Shown: positions 43,659-53,254, numbered from the stretch's first letter. The stretch: DNA of 64,000 nt from Bremerella alba (GCF_013618625.1 NZ_JABRWO010000008.1:310001-374000); one strand, 5' to 3'. The notes: generated by a model from the letters alone, not told the origin. A program made the numbers and translations.

Positions 43659-44852
43659 CTAGAAAGAGACGCGGCGGCAGAGGATCGCTCGATTCCCTGC
43701 CACAGTCGGGGTGAAGACGATCGTCCCCTCCCCTTTCCCGCGCGGTTTAAGCTGTTTCCGCATGGCCTCGAGTTTCAGCTCGAGGCCTCTTTGTTTGAGC
43801 TCCAGCGTTCCCCACTCGGCCTGGGCGACGGCCTTCTTCAATCGCTTGGCATCCACTTTCTCTTGCTCAAGCACCTCGAACGATTGTAGCAAAGGGTGCT
43901 CGAGTGCCTCGTTGCCGGTCAAGTAATGCGACTCCGGCGATAGACGTGCCAGTTGGAAACTCTCGGCCAACGTATCGACCAGGCCTGAAGCGACCAGCGA
44001 GGGATCCGGATCGAAGAGGTAGCGGCCAAGCTCCGTCGACGAAACCGGATAACGGACGGTGCCTTCGAAAAAGTCGACCTTACCGGCAGGATCGATCCGG
44101 GTTGCCGTACGTGTGGCCGGTTTCTTCGCCAGCTCGCCCAGCCACACGATCAGTTGTTTGCACTCGCGATGGTGCGTAATCCATTCGCATTGGCCCTCTG
44201 CTTCCCAGGCATCCGGCAGGCGGCTTGCCGGGGCAAGTTTCAATGCGGCATTGCCGTTGCGCCGCAGCATGGCTTCCAACTGGTTTAAGCTAGGGCTGAA
44301 ACTATCCAGGCGAATCGTGCGACGATCCTCGTGCCGACGATCCGGGTCTATGTGCCAAGCCGCGAACGCTTCGAGCGGAGTCTCTTCGGCCAATCCGCAG
44401 AGCGTGCCGGCAAGCTTTGCGCCATGGGCAGAAACGTTCGCTTCGGCAAAACAAAGGTGATCGGCAGAAGCATCCACCGCCGTCGTGGGGCCGCGTCCGG
44501 CAAACGCGATAAGATCGCCGCCGATCCCACAGCACAGGTCGGCCAGTGGTTGGTTAGTCGGAAATCGCTTTGCTTTGTAGGCGGCAATCTCTTGGCCGGT
44601 GGACTGCTGTAGGCCGATGTCGGTAAAGAACATACCGTCGGCGTGGGTGAACTTGCGCATGGCTCGCTTGCGGAGTTCGACCTGGCTGAGAAGGGCCGCT
44701 GCTTGGTCGCTACTAAGTTCCTGACGAAGCCGGGTAAGTGTTCCGATTGCGCTGGTATCGACGCCGCTTAGCCAGGCAAACCATGACTTGGCATCATCAG
44801 AGACAAGCCACTGCGATGTGGTAAGCGATTCCGATTGATCGGGAGATGGCAT
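43659..44852 (-). CDS. Class I SAM-dependent methyltransferase with THUMP-like domain
   Basis: 397 residues. An N-terminal helical part is followed by SAM motif I (LADLCCGIGGDLIAFAGRG) and the later acidic motif (AVDASADHLCFAEANVSAHG) and HIDPDRR, in the position of the methyltransferase catalytic motif IV. The C-terminal about 100 residues match the THUMP-like fold seen in this family. Substrate not known; RNA methylation is inferred. Solitary and convergent with the DUF6263-like gene. Confidence 0.82.
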   Translation of the reverse strand: MPSPDQSESLTTSQWLVSDDAKSWFAWLSGVDTSAIGTLTRLRQELSSDQAAALLSQVELRKRAMRKFTHADGMFFTDIGLQQSTGQEIAAYKAKRFPTNQPLADLCCGIGGDLIAFAGRGPTTAVDASADHLCFAEANVSAHGAKLAGTLCGLAEETPLEAFAAWHIDPDRRHEDRRTIRLDSFSPSLNQLEAMLRRNGNAALKLAPASRLPDAWEAEGQCEWITHHRECKQLIVWLGELAKKPATRTATRIDPAGKVDFFEGTVRYPVSSTELGRYLFDPDPSLVASGLVDTLAESFQLARLSPESHYLTGNEALEHPLLQSFEVLEQEKVDAKRLKKAVAQAEWGTLELKQRGLELKLEAMRKQLKPRGKGEGTIVFTPTVAGNRAILCRRVSF

Positions 44853-44978
44853 TTCTTAGGTCTACGAAAAATGTGGCGACGACTCGGGTCTTAGCAAGTG
44901 CTGGCATCACCTTCATGCGAGATGGGTCTGGCATTCGATGATAACTTTGGATGAATCATCATTGGGAAGGAGTCGATT

Positions 44979-45725
44979 GTGTTTCGTCGAACGGTCATGT
45001 TTTGGGTTGCCGCAGCCGCCAGTTTTGGCGTGCCGTATAGCTATTACGATCCCACTGTGCGTGAGACGGCCAGTTCCTATTGGAACAAGGCCAGCCAACT
45101 TGTGCCATCGGGGGAAGATGCTCCGGCGGCTTCCATAGCTGGCAAGGACAATCCTGGCGGGCAAAATTTGGTGAGTGCTCCGAGTTCGACTTCCGCCACG
45201 AAGCCGCTTGGCCCTCCGTCTGCTGCGCCGGTGTTTCAGCAATTCGATCACTTCATCAACTTCAATGCGAGCCCGCGCTGGATCATGGAAACGTGGCCCC
45301 GTGTGAGCACCACGCTTTCTGATATTCGCCTGGAAGGATTACGGGTTCCGCTAGTTAGTGGTTCTCGGGTCGATGACATTGCCGGCTCGCTGACCTACTA
45401 CTTCGACCATGAAAAAGTCCTACAGCGAATTACCTTCCATGGAACGACCGGAGACGAACGCCGTCTGGTCGCGATGCTCACCGAGCACTACAAGTTCGAG
45501 TCGGAACCCAATGTCGCTGGGTCGCTCTATATGGTGAAATGGAACGGCGACCCCGTCAGCGTTTTGCGAGTCGAGCCAGCCCCGGTGATCGATCAGAACG
45601 TACCCCATACACGGTTGAAGATCGATCTAGAGATCAACCGTCCATCGAGCTACTACGCGCTCAGCCCCGAGATGGCTAAGCTAGTCGACCACGACAAACA
45701 CGCCGGCCGCTGGGGCTTTAAATAA
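44979..45725 (+). CDS. Exported or anchored protein of unknown function
   Basis: 248 residues from GTG 44979 with a strong GGAAGGAG in front. N-terminal hydrophobic segment (TVMFWVAAAASFGVPYSY), a Ser/Pro/Ala-rich linker (about 45-80), and a conserved globular C-terminal domain (WIMETWPRVSTTLSDIRLEG ... LTYYFDHEKVLQRITFHG). Such proteins occur widely in planctomycetes, but I do not recall an established function. It ends close to a bidirectional terminator shared with dnaA. Confidence 0.75.
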   Translation: MFRRTVMFWVAAAASFGVPYSYYDPTVRETASSYWNKASQLVPSGEDAPAASIAGKDNPGGQNLVSAPSSTSATKPLGPPSAAPVFQQFDHFINFNASPRWIMETWPRVSTTLSDIRLEGLRVPLVSGSRVDDIAGSLTYYFDHEKVLQRITFHGTTGDERRLVAMLTEHYKFESEPNVAGSLYMVKWNGDPVSVLRVEPAPVIDQNVPHTRLKIDLEINRPSSYYALSPEMAKLVDHDKHAGRWGFK

Positions 45726-45781
45726 GACGGCGATCGATTGAGATCTTAGACGAATAGTACCGTGGGCCGAGATCTAAAAAT

Positions 45782-45825
45782 CCTGTCCCCTCTCCCTTGG
45801 TAAGGGAGAGGGGACAGGGTTTTTT
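45782..45825. terminator. Bidirectional terminator between the unknown gene and dnaA
   Basis: A perfect 17-bp stem (45782-45798 with 45802-45818) with loop GGT, followed by a T-run (45820-45825) on the plus strand; on the minus strand the A-run at 45776-45780 supplies the T-tract. It serves both convergent genes. The stem contains the 11-mer CCCTCTCCCTT also found before nadK, so it may derive from a dispersed palindromic element. Confidence 0.9.
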
Positions 45826-45828
45826 GTT

Positions 45829-47238
45829 TTATCGTCTCGAGCGAAGTTCGGCTTCGGTTAGCTCAATCGCCTCTTGAGCTTTCAAAGAGCGATCGGCAAT
45901 CTGAACGACCGAATCCTCGGCCAGCCACTTATTTACTTTCTTTTCGGCGGAAATCACTGTGCTATGACTGCGACGTTGAAAGTGCAAACAGATGTCCGAC
46001 AAAGCGGCCCCGGTATGTTTCCGGGCTAACCACATCGCCAGCATACGAGGGTTGCTGGCTCGGCGTGATTTGGATGCCGAGCGAAGCAGTTTCGTATCGA
46101 CACCAAACACGTGGCAGACAGCTTGTTCGACGTCATCCAATCGCATCATGCTGCTGCGTTGGGGGATAAGATCGGCCAGTAGGTTTTCCAGTACCGGGAT
46201 GGAAAGCGTGTTTCCTTCTACTGCACAGTAAGCCCACAGTCGATTGATTGCACCGGACACAAGCCGACCTTCGCCTGGTAACTGACGGGTTAGCCAGTGG
46301 GCGATTGCTTCGGTCAGCTGAACGTCTCGTTTTTCGGCCAGGCGATGGATCATGGCCGTTTTGCAGGTTTCGTCCAGCGGGTCGACTTTGCAGATCAATC
46401 CACTGGAGAAACGAGCGACCAGTTCCGTTCCCAGGGCAGACAGTTCTGTCGGGCGTTGGTTGCCTGCCAGAACGACCTGACCGCCACGCCGCGTGATCGC
46501 ATCGAGTGTATGAAGTAGTTCGGTTTTGGTAGCTCGTTTGCCGGCAAAGAAGTGGACGTCGTCAATGATCAGCACGCCAACGTCGCGATATTTGCGGCGG
46601 AAACTGGCCACGCCTGAAGATTGCAACGCTTCCAGAAAATAGGTCGTGAACTGCTCGGCCGAGAGATACACGACCCGCCCTAGCTCCTTCTTTTGTTGCG
46701 CCAGACCATAGATACCTTCCAGCAAGTGGGTCTTACCACTGCCGGATGGACCATGAATATAAAGGGGCGAAATCTGTCCCGGTTGCTGCAGCACCATGGT
46801 GGCTGCCGTTTTGGCCATTGCGTTGCAATCGCTGACCACAAAGTCCTTCAGCGAAGCAAACCGTCGGCGTTGGATAATCGCCGAACTGTTCGACGAACTG
46901 CGAGTCGGTTGCAGGCTGGAAGCTGCCGGTGGTGTCTTTTTCGCCGCTTGAGGGGCGGATGGTGCAGGCGTTTTGGTCGCTGGAGCCAATCCTTCGCGAT
47001 AGACAACTTGATGCCCAGGCAATTGCACGTCGGAAAGGGCCTGACGAATTGCCTCGTGGAAGTTCTTACGGAGGAAGTCGAGATTCATTCGACTCGTCGA
47101 TTCGATCAACAAACATCCCTCGCTCAAACGGAGCTGGGTGTTATTCGTACCGAACCAAAGTTCGAAGCGATCTTGTCCTACCCTCTCAATCATTGCAAGA
47201 CGCAACGCGGGCAGAATTTCGATGTCTTCCGTGACCAC
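45829..47238 (-). CDS. dnaA: Chromosomal replication initiator DnaA
   Basis: 469 residues, GTG start. DnaA opens the replication origin. Domain I is at the N terminus, followed by a Pro/Ala/Ser linker (about 90-120), then the AAA+ domain III with Walker A GPSGSGKTHLL, Walker B VLIIDDVHFFAGK and a sensor 1 region (AGNQRPTEL), and domain IV with ARKHTGAALSDICLHF and the DNA-binding signature RRSHSTV. Canonical DnaA has GGRDHTTV at this last site; the variant is of a kind seen in planctomycetes. No dnaN lies beside it, so this is not the usual dnaA-dnaN arrangement. One near-match DnaA box lies upstream at 47506-47514. Confidence 0.95.
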   Translation of the reverse strand: MVTEDIEILPALRLAMIERVGQDRFELWFGTNNTQLRLSEGCLLIESTSRMNLDFLRKNFHEAIRQALSDVQLPGHQVVYREGLAPATKTPAPSAPQAAKKTPPAASSLQPTRSSSNSSAIIQRRRFASLKDFVVSDCNAMAKTAATMVLQQPGQISPLYIHGPSGSGKTHLLEGIYGLAQQKKELGRVVYLSAEQFTTYFLEALQSSGVASFRRKYRDVGVLIIDDVHFFAGKRATKTELLHTLDAITRRGGQVVLAGNQRPTELSALGTELVARFSSGLICKVDPLDETCKTAMIHRLAEKRDVQLTEAIAHWLTRQLPGEGRLVSGAINRLWAYCAVEGNTLSIPVLENLLADLIPQRSSMMRLDDVEQAVCHVFGVDTKLLRSASKSRRASNPRMLAMWLARKHTGAALSDICLHFQRRSHSTVISAEKKVNKWLAEDSVVQIADRSLKAQEAIELTEAELRSRR

Positions 47239-47681
47239 AGGCTGACTCTTTCAGCGAGCTGAATTGCCGATTTTCAATCCGAAAATCGTCCTTCAGCCCC
47301 AGACAGGAGAGAGGCAAATACAGGCGGCATCATTAACCGCGTGGAGGATGATTGTAGGCAAGCTAGCACCCCTGTCAAACCTCTCGGTAGCACCCTGGCA
47401 GAAAAAAAGCGAAGGGGACATTTCCGACTTGCCGAATGCCCGCGATTTCCCGGAGATTCGCTGTGAGCTGCGGCTTTCCATTTTCTAACACGATCTGAAC
47501 ACAGGCGTGGATAAATTGTCGAATCCTGACAAATCAGACTCAAGACTTTACCCTCGCGTCCTCTTATTCTCTTACTCAGTAACACTTTACAGAAGGTTTG
47601 CGGTCTGGAACGGGCCAGGACACGTTTGGTCACGCTTCATTAAGAATGTTAGAAGGGACGGTAAACATGGCTTAAGCGTGT
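47239..47681. other. dnaA upstream region with a near-consensus DnaA box
   Basis: 443 bp without a credible gene. CGTGGATAA at 47506-47514 differs by one base from the reverse complement of the DnaA box TTATCCACA, and could serve autoregulation. No cluster of further boxes or AT-rich unwinding element was found by eye, so it does not look like a full origin. The stretch 47560-47600 is AT-rich and may hold the promoter. Confidence 0.4.
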
Positions 47682-48626
47682 TCACGCCACAGCAGCATTC
47701 GACAAACGAAGTGGAAGCAGGTACAGCTCTTTGGCTTCGGCCTGTTGAAACCCGAACTCGCGATAGAGTGCCATCGCCGGGGTGTTTCGTTGGTCGGCCC
47801 CCGTAATGGTGGATCGGCAACCCATGGATTGGGCTAGTTCCAGGACAAAACGAATCATCTCGCTCCCCAGACCCATCCGCCGAAAGCGTGGGGTTAGGCC
47901 AAAGTAAATCAGCTCCAATTGCTGAGGTTCGACATGATGGGCAGTAATGACGACACCGATCGTCTCACTACCGTGCTCGAGCGTGTACCAATGGTCAGTC
48001 GACAGACCACTGGTGGCATAGTAGCCGTCCAAGACATCCTCGACGTCTCGCAAGCCGTCCAGTTCGGGGCAGTCGAGACTATTGTCGTAGGTTTGGGCAA
48101 TCAAACTGCGAAATGCCTCGGACTGAAAATCATCGCAACGTTGAAATTGCAGGTCACCGCGAGGAGGCTCTGCGTGAACATCTTCGGTGAGCGCCTCGAG
48201 ATGGCTTAATAGTGTGATCGATTGAAATCCGCTCCGTACAAGCAACTTGCCAGCGGTCGGGTTTTCCTGCCCGACCAGGCTTTGTAAGAGGTGGCATCCG
48301 TGCTGCTTGCCGAACTGAATCGCTTTTCGCACGAGCAAGTCGGCCGTCGAGTCCGATTCTTCGGAAAGGATGCCCGGCCCCCATACTGACCCGATCTTTC
48401 CTGGTTGAATCAAACACCAAATCGAAGCAACGACCCGATTGCCACGTGTCGCGGTCATGAGCCCGTCGAAACTGATTTTGCCTTGCTTTTCTGCCGCGAG
48501 TAGCGCGGTAACCCGTCCTCGATGGGCATGCCGCGAACGGCCACCGGTTGCCAACCACAGCGCGGCACCGTAATGGTCCGGCGAGGCAGCACCAATATCT
48601 GGATAATCTTGATGGTCGGCGTTCAT
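47682..48626 (-). CDS. GNAT N-acetyltransferase, two domains
   Basis: 314 residues from ATG 48626 (48665 is also open). The C-terminal half holds the acetyl-CoA loop RRMGLG in LTPRFRRMGLGSEMIRFVLE, with the typical GADQRNTPAMALYREFGF ending. The N-terminal half looks like a second, degenerate GNAT domain, as in mycothiol-synthase-like proteins. The substrate is unknown. Divergent from the PDZ gene, so the 164-bp gap probably holds both promoters. Confidence 0.8.
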   Translation of the reverse strand: MNADHQDYPDIGAASPDHYGAALWLATGGRSRHAHRGRVTALLAAEKQGKISFDGLMTATRGNRVVASIWCLIQPGKIGSVWGPGILSEESDSTADLLVRKAIQFGKQHGCHLLQSLVGQENPTAGKLLVRSGFQSITLLSHLEALTEDVHAEPPRGDLQFQRCDDFQSEAFRSLIAQTYDNSLDCPELDGLRDVEDVLDGYYATSGLSTDHWYTLEHGSETIGVVITAHHVEPQQLELIYFGLTPRFRRMGLGSEMIRFVLELAQSMGCRSTITGADQRNTPAMALYREFGFQQAEAKELYLLPLRLSNAAVA

Positions 48627-48790
48627 ATGCGTTAGCGTAACAGTGAGGCTCGCTCGTGTCTTCATGGATTTTGCCGCCAGTTTGGGCAGGATTCGCTTTC
48701 CTTCTTGGGGAGGATGCGAGACAATAACAGCGACAACGTCAATTGGTCAGACGCTACGGCGTTCTGACCGCACCCGAGAAGGAGGATCAT

Positions 48791-49900
48791 ATGCGGACGC
48801 GCTATTTGCTTGGAATGTCCATCGTTTTGGGAGGGATTCTCCTCCTCACGCCCCAATCGGTCATGGCTCAAGGAGCTTTGGATCGACTCGGAGACATTCT
48901 CAACCAAGTCCAACAAAATCGCCCTGATCGTCCGGTCCCACCGGTGCCTGAGCCCGTGGACCAGCAACCTTATCTCGGGGCTATGCTTGATACGGCCGTG
49001 AACGACGCCGATCCCAACCAGAGGCCAGGGCTTCTGGTGACGCAAGTGAACGCAGACGGACCTGCCGAAAAGGCCGGTCTGAAGAAGGGAGATCGCATCA
49101 CCTCGATCAACGGCTTAGGATTCGAGTCGCTCCAGAAGCTAGGAACCTGGTTGAACCAGAAGAAGCCTGGCGACATGATCCAAATCGTGGCGATTCGCAA
49201 CGAAAACAACATGGTAAAATCGATCGAAATGGATCTTACTCTGGGCAGCCGGCAAGCCGAAGTCCCTCCCCAGGGGACGCAAGCGGGGCTGCCGGCCCCT
49301 TACGATCCGTTAGAAGTCGAAGGCAACATGCCGCGGCCGGTCGATCCGCTTCCGCCTCCGCAGGTCGATAACTCACCCCGTATTCTCGGCGTTCGTGTGG
49401 TGCCGCTGACCGATCAGATCCGGGCCCAAACGGGTGTTTCGGTTCGTCGCGGCGCCTATGTCGAGAGCGTCAGCCAAGGCAGTGTTGCCGCTCAAGCCAA
49501 TCTTCCGGTCGGAGCCGTGATCGTTGCGTATGATGGCCGACGTGTCGACGATGCCGTCGGGCTGATTCAATTGGTTCGCAGTTCACCCGCCGATCGAATG
49601 ATTCCGGTCAACTATTACTACGGCAATCGCATGGAGTCGACGCAGCTCTTCTTTGGCGATCCGCAGACGTTGCCGCCGCAGCCTGGTCCGGGTAGCGACC
49701 CTAGTTACGGCGACGACCGCCCTGCCCTGCGGATGTTGCAGAAGGCCATGGGAGCCATCGAAGGAGGTGGCGAAATACCTGGGGGAATCGCCACGCAGGA
49801 ACAAGTCGATTCGTTGAGCCGTCGTGTGCGGGATCTCGAGCAAGAGGTACGCCAGCTTCGCGAAGAACTCCGCGCAATCAGGTCAACACGCGACTTGTAA
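48791..49900 (+). CDS. Exported double-PDZ protein with C-terminal coiled coil
   Basis: 369 residues from ATG 48791 with GGAGG (48781) at ideal distance. Signal peptide (MSIVLGGILLLTPQSVMAQG). Two PDZ domains: LVTQVNADGPAEKAGLKKGDRITSING-type motif in the first, and VESVSQGSVAAQANLPVGAVIVAYDGRRV in the second, separated by a Pro-rich linker. The last about 30 residues form a charged coiled coil (VDSLSRRVRDLEQEVRQLREEL, in pieces). No protease domain, so a binding or adaptor role in the periplasm is likely. Ends at a strong terminator. Confidence 0.88.
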   Translation: MRTRYLLGMSIVLGGILLLTPQSVMAQGALDRLGDILNQVQQNRPDRPVPPVPEPVDQQPYLGAMLDTAVNDADPNQRPGLLVTQVNADGPAEKAGLKKGDRITSINGLGFESLQKLGTWLNQKKPGDMIQIVAIRNENNMVKSIEMDLTLGSRQAEVPPQGTQAGLPAPYDPLEVEGNMPRPVDPLPPPQVDNSPRILGVRVVPLTDQIRAQTGVSVRRGAYVESVSQGSVAAQANLPVGAVIVAYDGRRVDDAVGLIQLVRSSPADRMIPVNYYYGNRMESTQLFFGDPQTLPPQPGPGSDPSYGDDRPALRMLQKAMGAIEGGGEIPGGIATQEQVDSLSRRVRDLEQEVRQLREELRAIRSTRDL

Positions 49901-49935
49901 ACATTTGTCGGATCGACATTGGGTGCTCTCCACTG

Positions 49936-49963
49936 AAAAGGGTTTCGCAGGAAACCCTTTTCT
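49936..49963 (+). terminator. Rho-independent terminator after the PDZ gene
   Basis: Perfect 11-bp stem AAAAGGGTTTC/GAAACCCTTTT (49936-49946 with 49951-49961), loop GCAG, ending in a T-run. Confidence 0.85.
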
Positions 49964-50179
49964 CGTGCGCAGACAACTCTTGCTGCGATTGTTGGGGCGT
50001 CATTTCAAACTTGCTCAACAGTGGTTTGCCTGTAACCTGCTTGCACAGCAAGACAAGCCAGCCGTGGTGCCCGGCAATGCTCGTTTAAAATACGAAGATT
50101 ATGTGATAGCTTGGCATCGTTTCTGCAGGAAAATAGGGAGCGTATCTAAGTTGCCGGTAAGAAATGGTGGGTGAAAGCG

Positions 50180-50671
50180 ATGGACGAAATTACAATCCTC
50201 TCGACTTTGTCGGTGTGGAACATAGAGTCTTTCTTACGGCTGCTATTGGCAACCCTGTGTGGTGCCGCGTTGGGCTGGGAGCGAGAACGCCAGGCGAAAC
50301 CTGCTGGTCTGCGTACGCACATGATGGTTTCGCTGGGAGCGGCAACGTTCGTCCTGACTGGCCTGCACTACACCGAATCGCTTGGCCAAGCCGAGCCTTC
50401 CTGGCTTCAGGCCGATCTGTTTAGAATCATCGCGGGAGTCATCGGCGGCGTCGGTTTCCTAGGGGCCGGTTCCATTATCGAGTCACGCGGAGACGTCCGC
50501 GGACTGACCACCGCAGCATCCATTTGGGTCGCCGCAGCTACGGGGGTTGCCTGCGGCATGGGATACTATGGTCTTGGCATCATGGCCATAGCTTTGGCAA
50601 TGGTCACGTTGGTGGTGATCGGCACGTTCGAGCGGTTTCACTTCCCTGACAATGACGAGCCTGAGTCTTAA
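50180..50671 (+). CDS. MgtC/SapB family membrane protein
   Basis: 163 residues from ATG 50180. Five or so hydrophobic helices; the family signature is [19 protein letters not shown] near the N terminus, followed by [16 protein letters not shown] and [15 protein letters not shown]. MgtC-type proteins affect Mg2+ homeostasis and ATP synthase activity in pathogens; in free-living bacteria the role is unclear. Its stop overlaps the stop of the LysR gene by two bases (convergent). Confidence 0.9.
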   Translation: MDEITILSTLSVWNIESFLRLLLATLCGAALGWERERQAKPAGLRTHMMVSLGAATFVLTGLHYTESLGQAEPSWLQADLFRIIAGVIGGVGFLGAGSIIESRGDVRGLTTAASIWVAAATGVACGMGYYGLGIMAIALAMVTLVVIGTFERFHFPDNDEPES

Positions 50672-51564
50672 ACCGACTTCGACGGAAAAGCGTGGGCAAA
50701 CTGACGAACGTGCTCCTTGAAGCGGTCCAAGAGTTTGCACTGGAATCGATATGGGTTCCAAATCATTGCAATCGTGCGTGTCGGCTTCGTACCCGTCAAC
50801 GATCGGTAAATGCGACGCTTGCTCGCATCGAGTTGCTCGGCCATTTGCGGAATCATGGAGACGCCATGCCGCAAGGAAACCAGTTCCTGCACGGTTGCCA
50901 ATTGGCTGGTCCGTTCGACCGAAACGGGATTGAACGAGCGGTGCCGGCAGAAGGTCACAATGTTGTCCGATAAACAGTGTGCTTCGTCCAGCAGAATAAA
51001 CGGGTACGGCTCGACGTCAGAAAGCTTGATCTGCTTCTTCACGCACAGCGGGTGATCGACCGGCAGAACCAGCAGCAGTTCTTCTTCGAACAGCGATTCG
51101 ACTTCCAAATGCTTGGCCGAAATGGGTAGCGCCAAGATCGCCAGATCGATTTCGCCTTGTTGGCAGCGCCGCAGCAGATTGTCGGTCGTGTCTTCCTGAA
51201 CGGTCAGCTGCGCCTTAGGAAACGACTCGGCAAACGGACTGAGCATCTCCGGTAAGAAGAACGGTGCGATCGTCGGGATCGCGCCCAGGCGAATTCGTCC
51301 ACTTTCGCCGTCGTCGGAAATCTCGGCCTTGGTGTCTTCGACCAACGCCACGATGCGATGTGCCCTGGGAAGTAGCAGATGCCCCGCATCGGTCAGCGTG
51401 ACTTTGCGCGATTGTCGCTCGAACAGCGGCTGCCCGAGAACCTCCTCAAGCCGGGCAATCGAGCGACTGAGCGCCGGCTGCGAGATCGTCAGGCATTCGG
51501 CTGCACGCGTAAAGTTACCCAGCTCGGCGACTTTGAGAAATTGTTGAAGCTGCTCGATTTCCAT
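50668..51564 (-). CDS. LysR-type regulator resembling OxyR, both redox cysteines present
   Basis: 298 residues. N-terminal winged helix ([20 protein letters not shown] ... [17 protein letters not shown]) and the C-terminal effector domain. Cys197 and Cys206 sit in the segment [14 protein letters not shown], nine residues apart exactly like the peroxide-sensing pair Cys199/Cys208 of E. coli OxyR. A disulfide switch is therefore inferred. It lies 149 bp downstream of msrB in the same direction, with a 14-bp palindrome in the gap (51617-51630), consistent with auto-regulation. Effector identity is not proven; other LysR proteins have fewer cysteines here. Confidence 0.88.
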   Translation of the reverse strand: MEIEQLQQFLKVAELGNFTRAAECLTISQPALSRSIARLEEVLGQPLFERQSRKVTLTDAGHLLLPRAHRIVALVEDTKAEISDDGESGRIRLGAIPTIAPFFLPEMLSPFAESFPKAQLTVQEDTTDNLLRRCQQGEIDLAILALPISAKHLEVESLFEEELLLVLPVDHPLCVKKQIKLSDVEPYPFILLDEAHCLSDNIVTFCRHRSFNPVSVERTSQLATVQELVSLRHGVSMIPQMAEQLDASKRRIYRSLTGTKPTRTIAMIWNPYRFQCKLLDRFKEHVRQFAHAFPSKSV

Positions 51565-51616
51565 TGGCTTGCCCTGCGATGCCTGGTTAATGCAGATAGT
51601 GCATGATGCAGGGGGC

Positions 51617-51630
51617 TATTATGCATAATA
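51617..51630. promoter_or_regulatory. Perfect palindrome, candidate operator of the OxyR-like gene
   Basis: TATTATGCATAATA is a perfect 14-bp palindrome 53 bp before the regulator start, in the gap after msrB. LysR proteins bind such dyads. The neighbouring TGCATGATGCA (near 51599-51610) is an odd-length dyad with the same ATGCA half-site. Confidence 0.5.
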
Positions 51631-51712
51631 TGCATCGCAGCTGCCATGCCCACGCAGGGCCGTTAGTCAAGAGTGCCGCGCACGAAGTAAGGTCGATCAA
51701 GGAGAGTATCGT

Positions 51713-52108
51713 TTACTTAGAGCGAATGACTTCCGGCAGATGTTCGCCGTCGGCAATGAATCGCATTGAAATTGAATTCACGCAGTGACGCGTATCCTTG
51801 GGGGTGAACCCTTCTCCTTCGAAGACATGCCCCAGGTGCCCTTCGCAGTTAGCGCACACTATTTCAATTCGACGTCCATCCGCGTCCGGCACGCGCTGCA
51901 CGGCATCGGGAAGATGCTCGTCAAAGCTTGGCCAGCCGCAGCCACTGGGGAACTTGTCTCCCGAGTGATAGATAGGCAAATTGCACTGCCGGCAGATGAA
52001 CGTACCGTCGGCTTTCAGGTCGGTGTACTCGCCGGCAAACGGGCGTTCGGTCCCCTTGTTTTGAATCACATGCCGCTCGGCGTCGTTGAGTGGATTGTAT
52101 TGTGGCAT
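51713..52108 (-). CDS. msrB: Peptide methionine (R)-S-oxide reductase MsrB
   Basis: 131 residues. Reduces methionine-R-sulfoxide in oxidised proteins. Signature GCGWPSF, catalytic Cys in RHCVNSISMRF, and the structural zinc pairs CRQC and CANC are all intact. Single domain, no signal peptide, so cytoplasmic. It lies just upstream of the OxyR-like gene in the same direction; the regulator probably responds to the stress that this enzyme repairs. Confidence 0.97.
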   Translation of the reverse strand: MPQYNPLNDAERHVIQNKGTERPFAGEYTDLKADGTFICRQCNLPIYHSGDKFPSGCGWPSFDEHLPDAVQRVPDADGRRIEIVCANCEGHLGHVFEGEGFTPKDTRHCVNSISMRFIADGEHLPEVIRSK

Positions 52109-52363
52109 CGCAAAGACCTCAGGATGTTCTTCAAGAGGGAAGCAGCAGACATTTCATTGCGTTCATTCTAGGTTTTCTCGCTGTCGTGGCTACCAAGAGG
52201 AGTGGCGCTAGTAAATGATTTAGATTTCCGGAAATATTGTTGCATCGATTGCTCTAGGTCTTTATAGTTTGCAAATCGGGTGACTCAGTGGGCAGTGTAA
52301 CCGCATGCTGGGCTCCGCAGCACTTCCATCTCTTCAATTCACCCTTCTCTGGAAGGTCGTCTC

Positions 52364-53254
52364 ATGGTATGTGTTCGTACGGCGCAACGCGGTTTTACGC
52401 TTGTAGAACTGCTGGTTGTGATTGCGATTATCGGTGTACTCATCGCTCTTTTGTTGCCGGCCGTGCAACAAGCCCGCGAAGCGGCTCGACGAATTCAGTG
52501 CACCAATAACATGAAGCAAATTGGGCTGGCGCTACACAATTACCACGACACCTTTTCGCGACTCCCTTATGGAAGCCATCATGCTAATCGTTGGGGTTGG
52601 CAGCCTCGCATGATGGCATTCATGGAAATGGGGAATGCCTATGATCAACTCGATTTCAGTATCAATTCATGGCAGGGAACCAATATCGATATCATTCGGG
52701 AGGTGCAGCCAGCATTTCTCTGTCCTTCCGATCCGTTCGGCGAAGAGGTGTTGGAAGAGGAAAACTTTGCCGGTCCGACCTGGGTCATATCACAGACAGA
52801 CTATGCGGCTTGCATTGGCGACTATCGAAATTCGACCGGTGTTGGAGAAGACCCGGTGTATGGCAATGTGAACGGTTCAAACACCCAGGTTCGCGGCATG
52901 ATCGGGCGCTGGGGTTGGGCTGCCAATTTCCGCGATGTTACGGACGGTTTGAGCAACACCATCTGTGTAGGGGAATGTGTCGGAGCGTTTTGTATTACCC
53001 AAAACTTCGGCACTCAATCGTTCGCTACCACGGCCCACCCTATCAATTTCATGAACAAGTCTCTGCAGGATGATATCCCCACACAAGCCAATCCACGCTG
53101 GGACGAATCGATCGGATTTCGCAGTTTCCACCCCGGAGGAGCACTGTTTCTAATGGCCGACGGATCAGTACGTTTCCTGGCAGATACCATCGATGGCGAA
53201 ACGTACCGCGGTTTTGCTTCACGCAGTGGGGGCGAAGTTGTCTCTCTTAACTAA
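52364..53254 (+). CDS. DUF1559 protein with type II pseudopilin N terminus (second copy)
   Basis: 296 residues. GFTLVELLVVIAIIGVLIAL near residue 11 and LLPAVQQAREAARRIQC are nearly identical to those of the copy at 31888-32862, while the middle differs. C-terminal H-P-G-G ... DGSVRF hallmark present. ATG 52364. Followed 98 bp later by a small lipoprotein gene, the same arrangement as the other copy. Confidence 0.93.
   Translation: MVCVRTAQRGFTLVELLVVIAIIGVLIALLLPAVQQAREAARRIQCTNNMKQIGLALHNYHDTFSRLPYGSHHANRWGWQPRMMAFMEMGNAYDQLDFSINSWQGTNIDIIREVQPAFLCPSDPFGEEVLEEENFAGPTWVISQTDYAACIGDYRNSTGVGEDPVYGNVNGSNTQVRGMIGRWGWAANFRDVTDGLSNTICVGECVGAFCITQNFGTQSFATTAHPINFMNKSLQDDIPTQANPRWDESIGFRSFHPGGALFLMADGSVRFLADTIDGETYRGFASRSGGEVVSLN

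Noticed and set aside
47239-47681. Replication origin at dnaA
   Set aside because: Only one near-match DnaA box and no AT-rich unwinding element were visible, so an origin is not supported.
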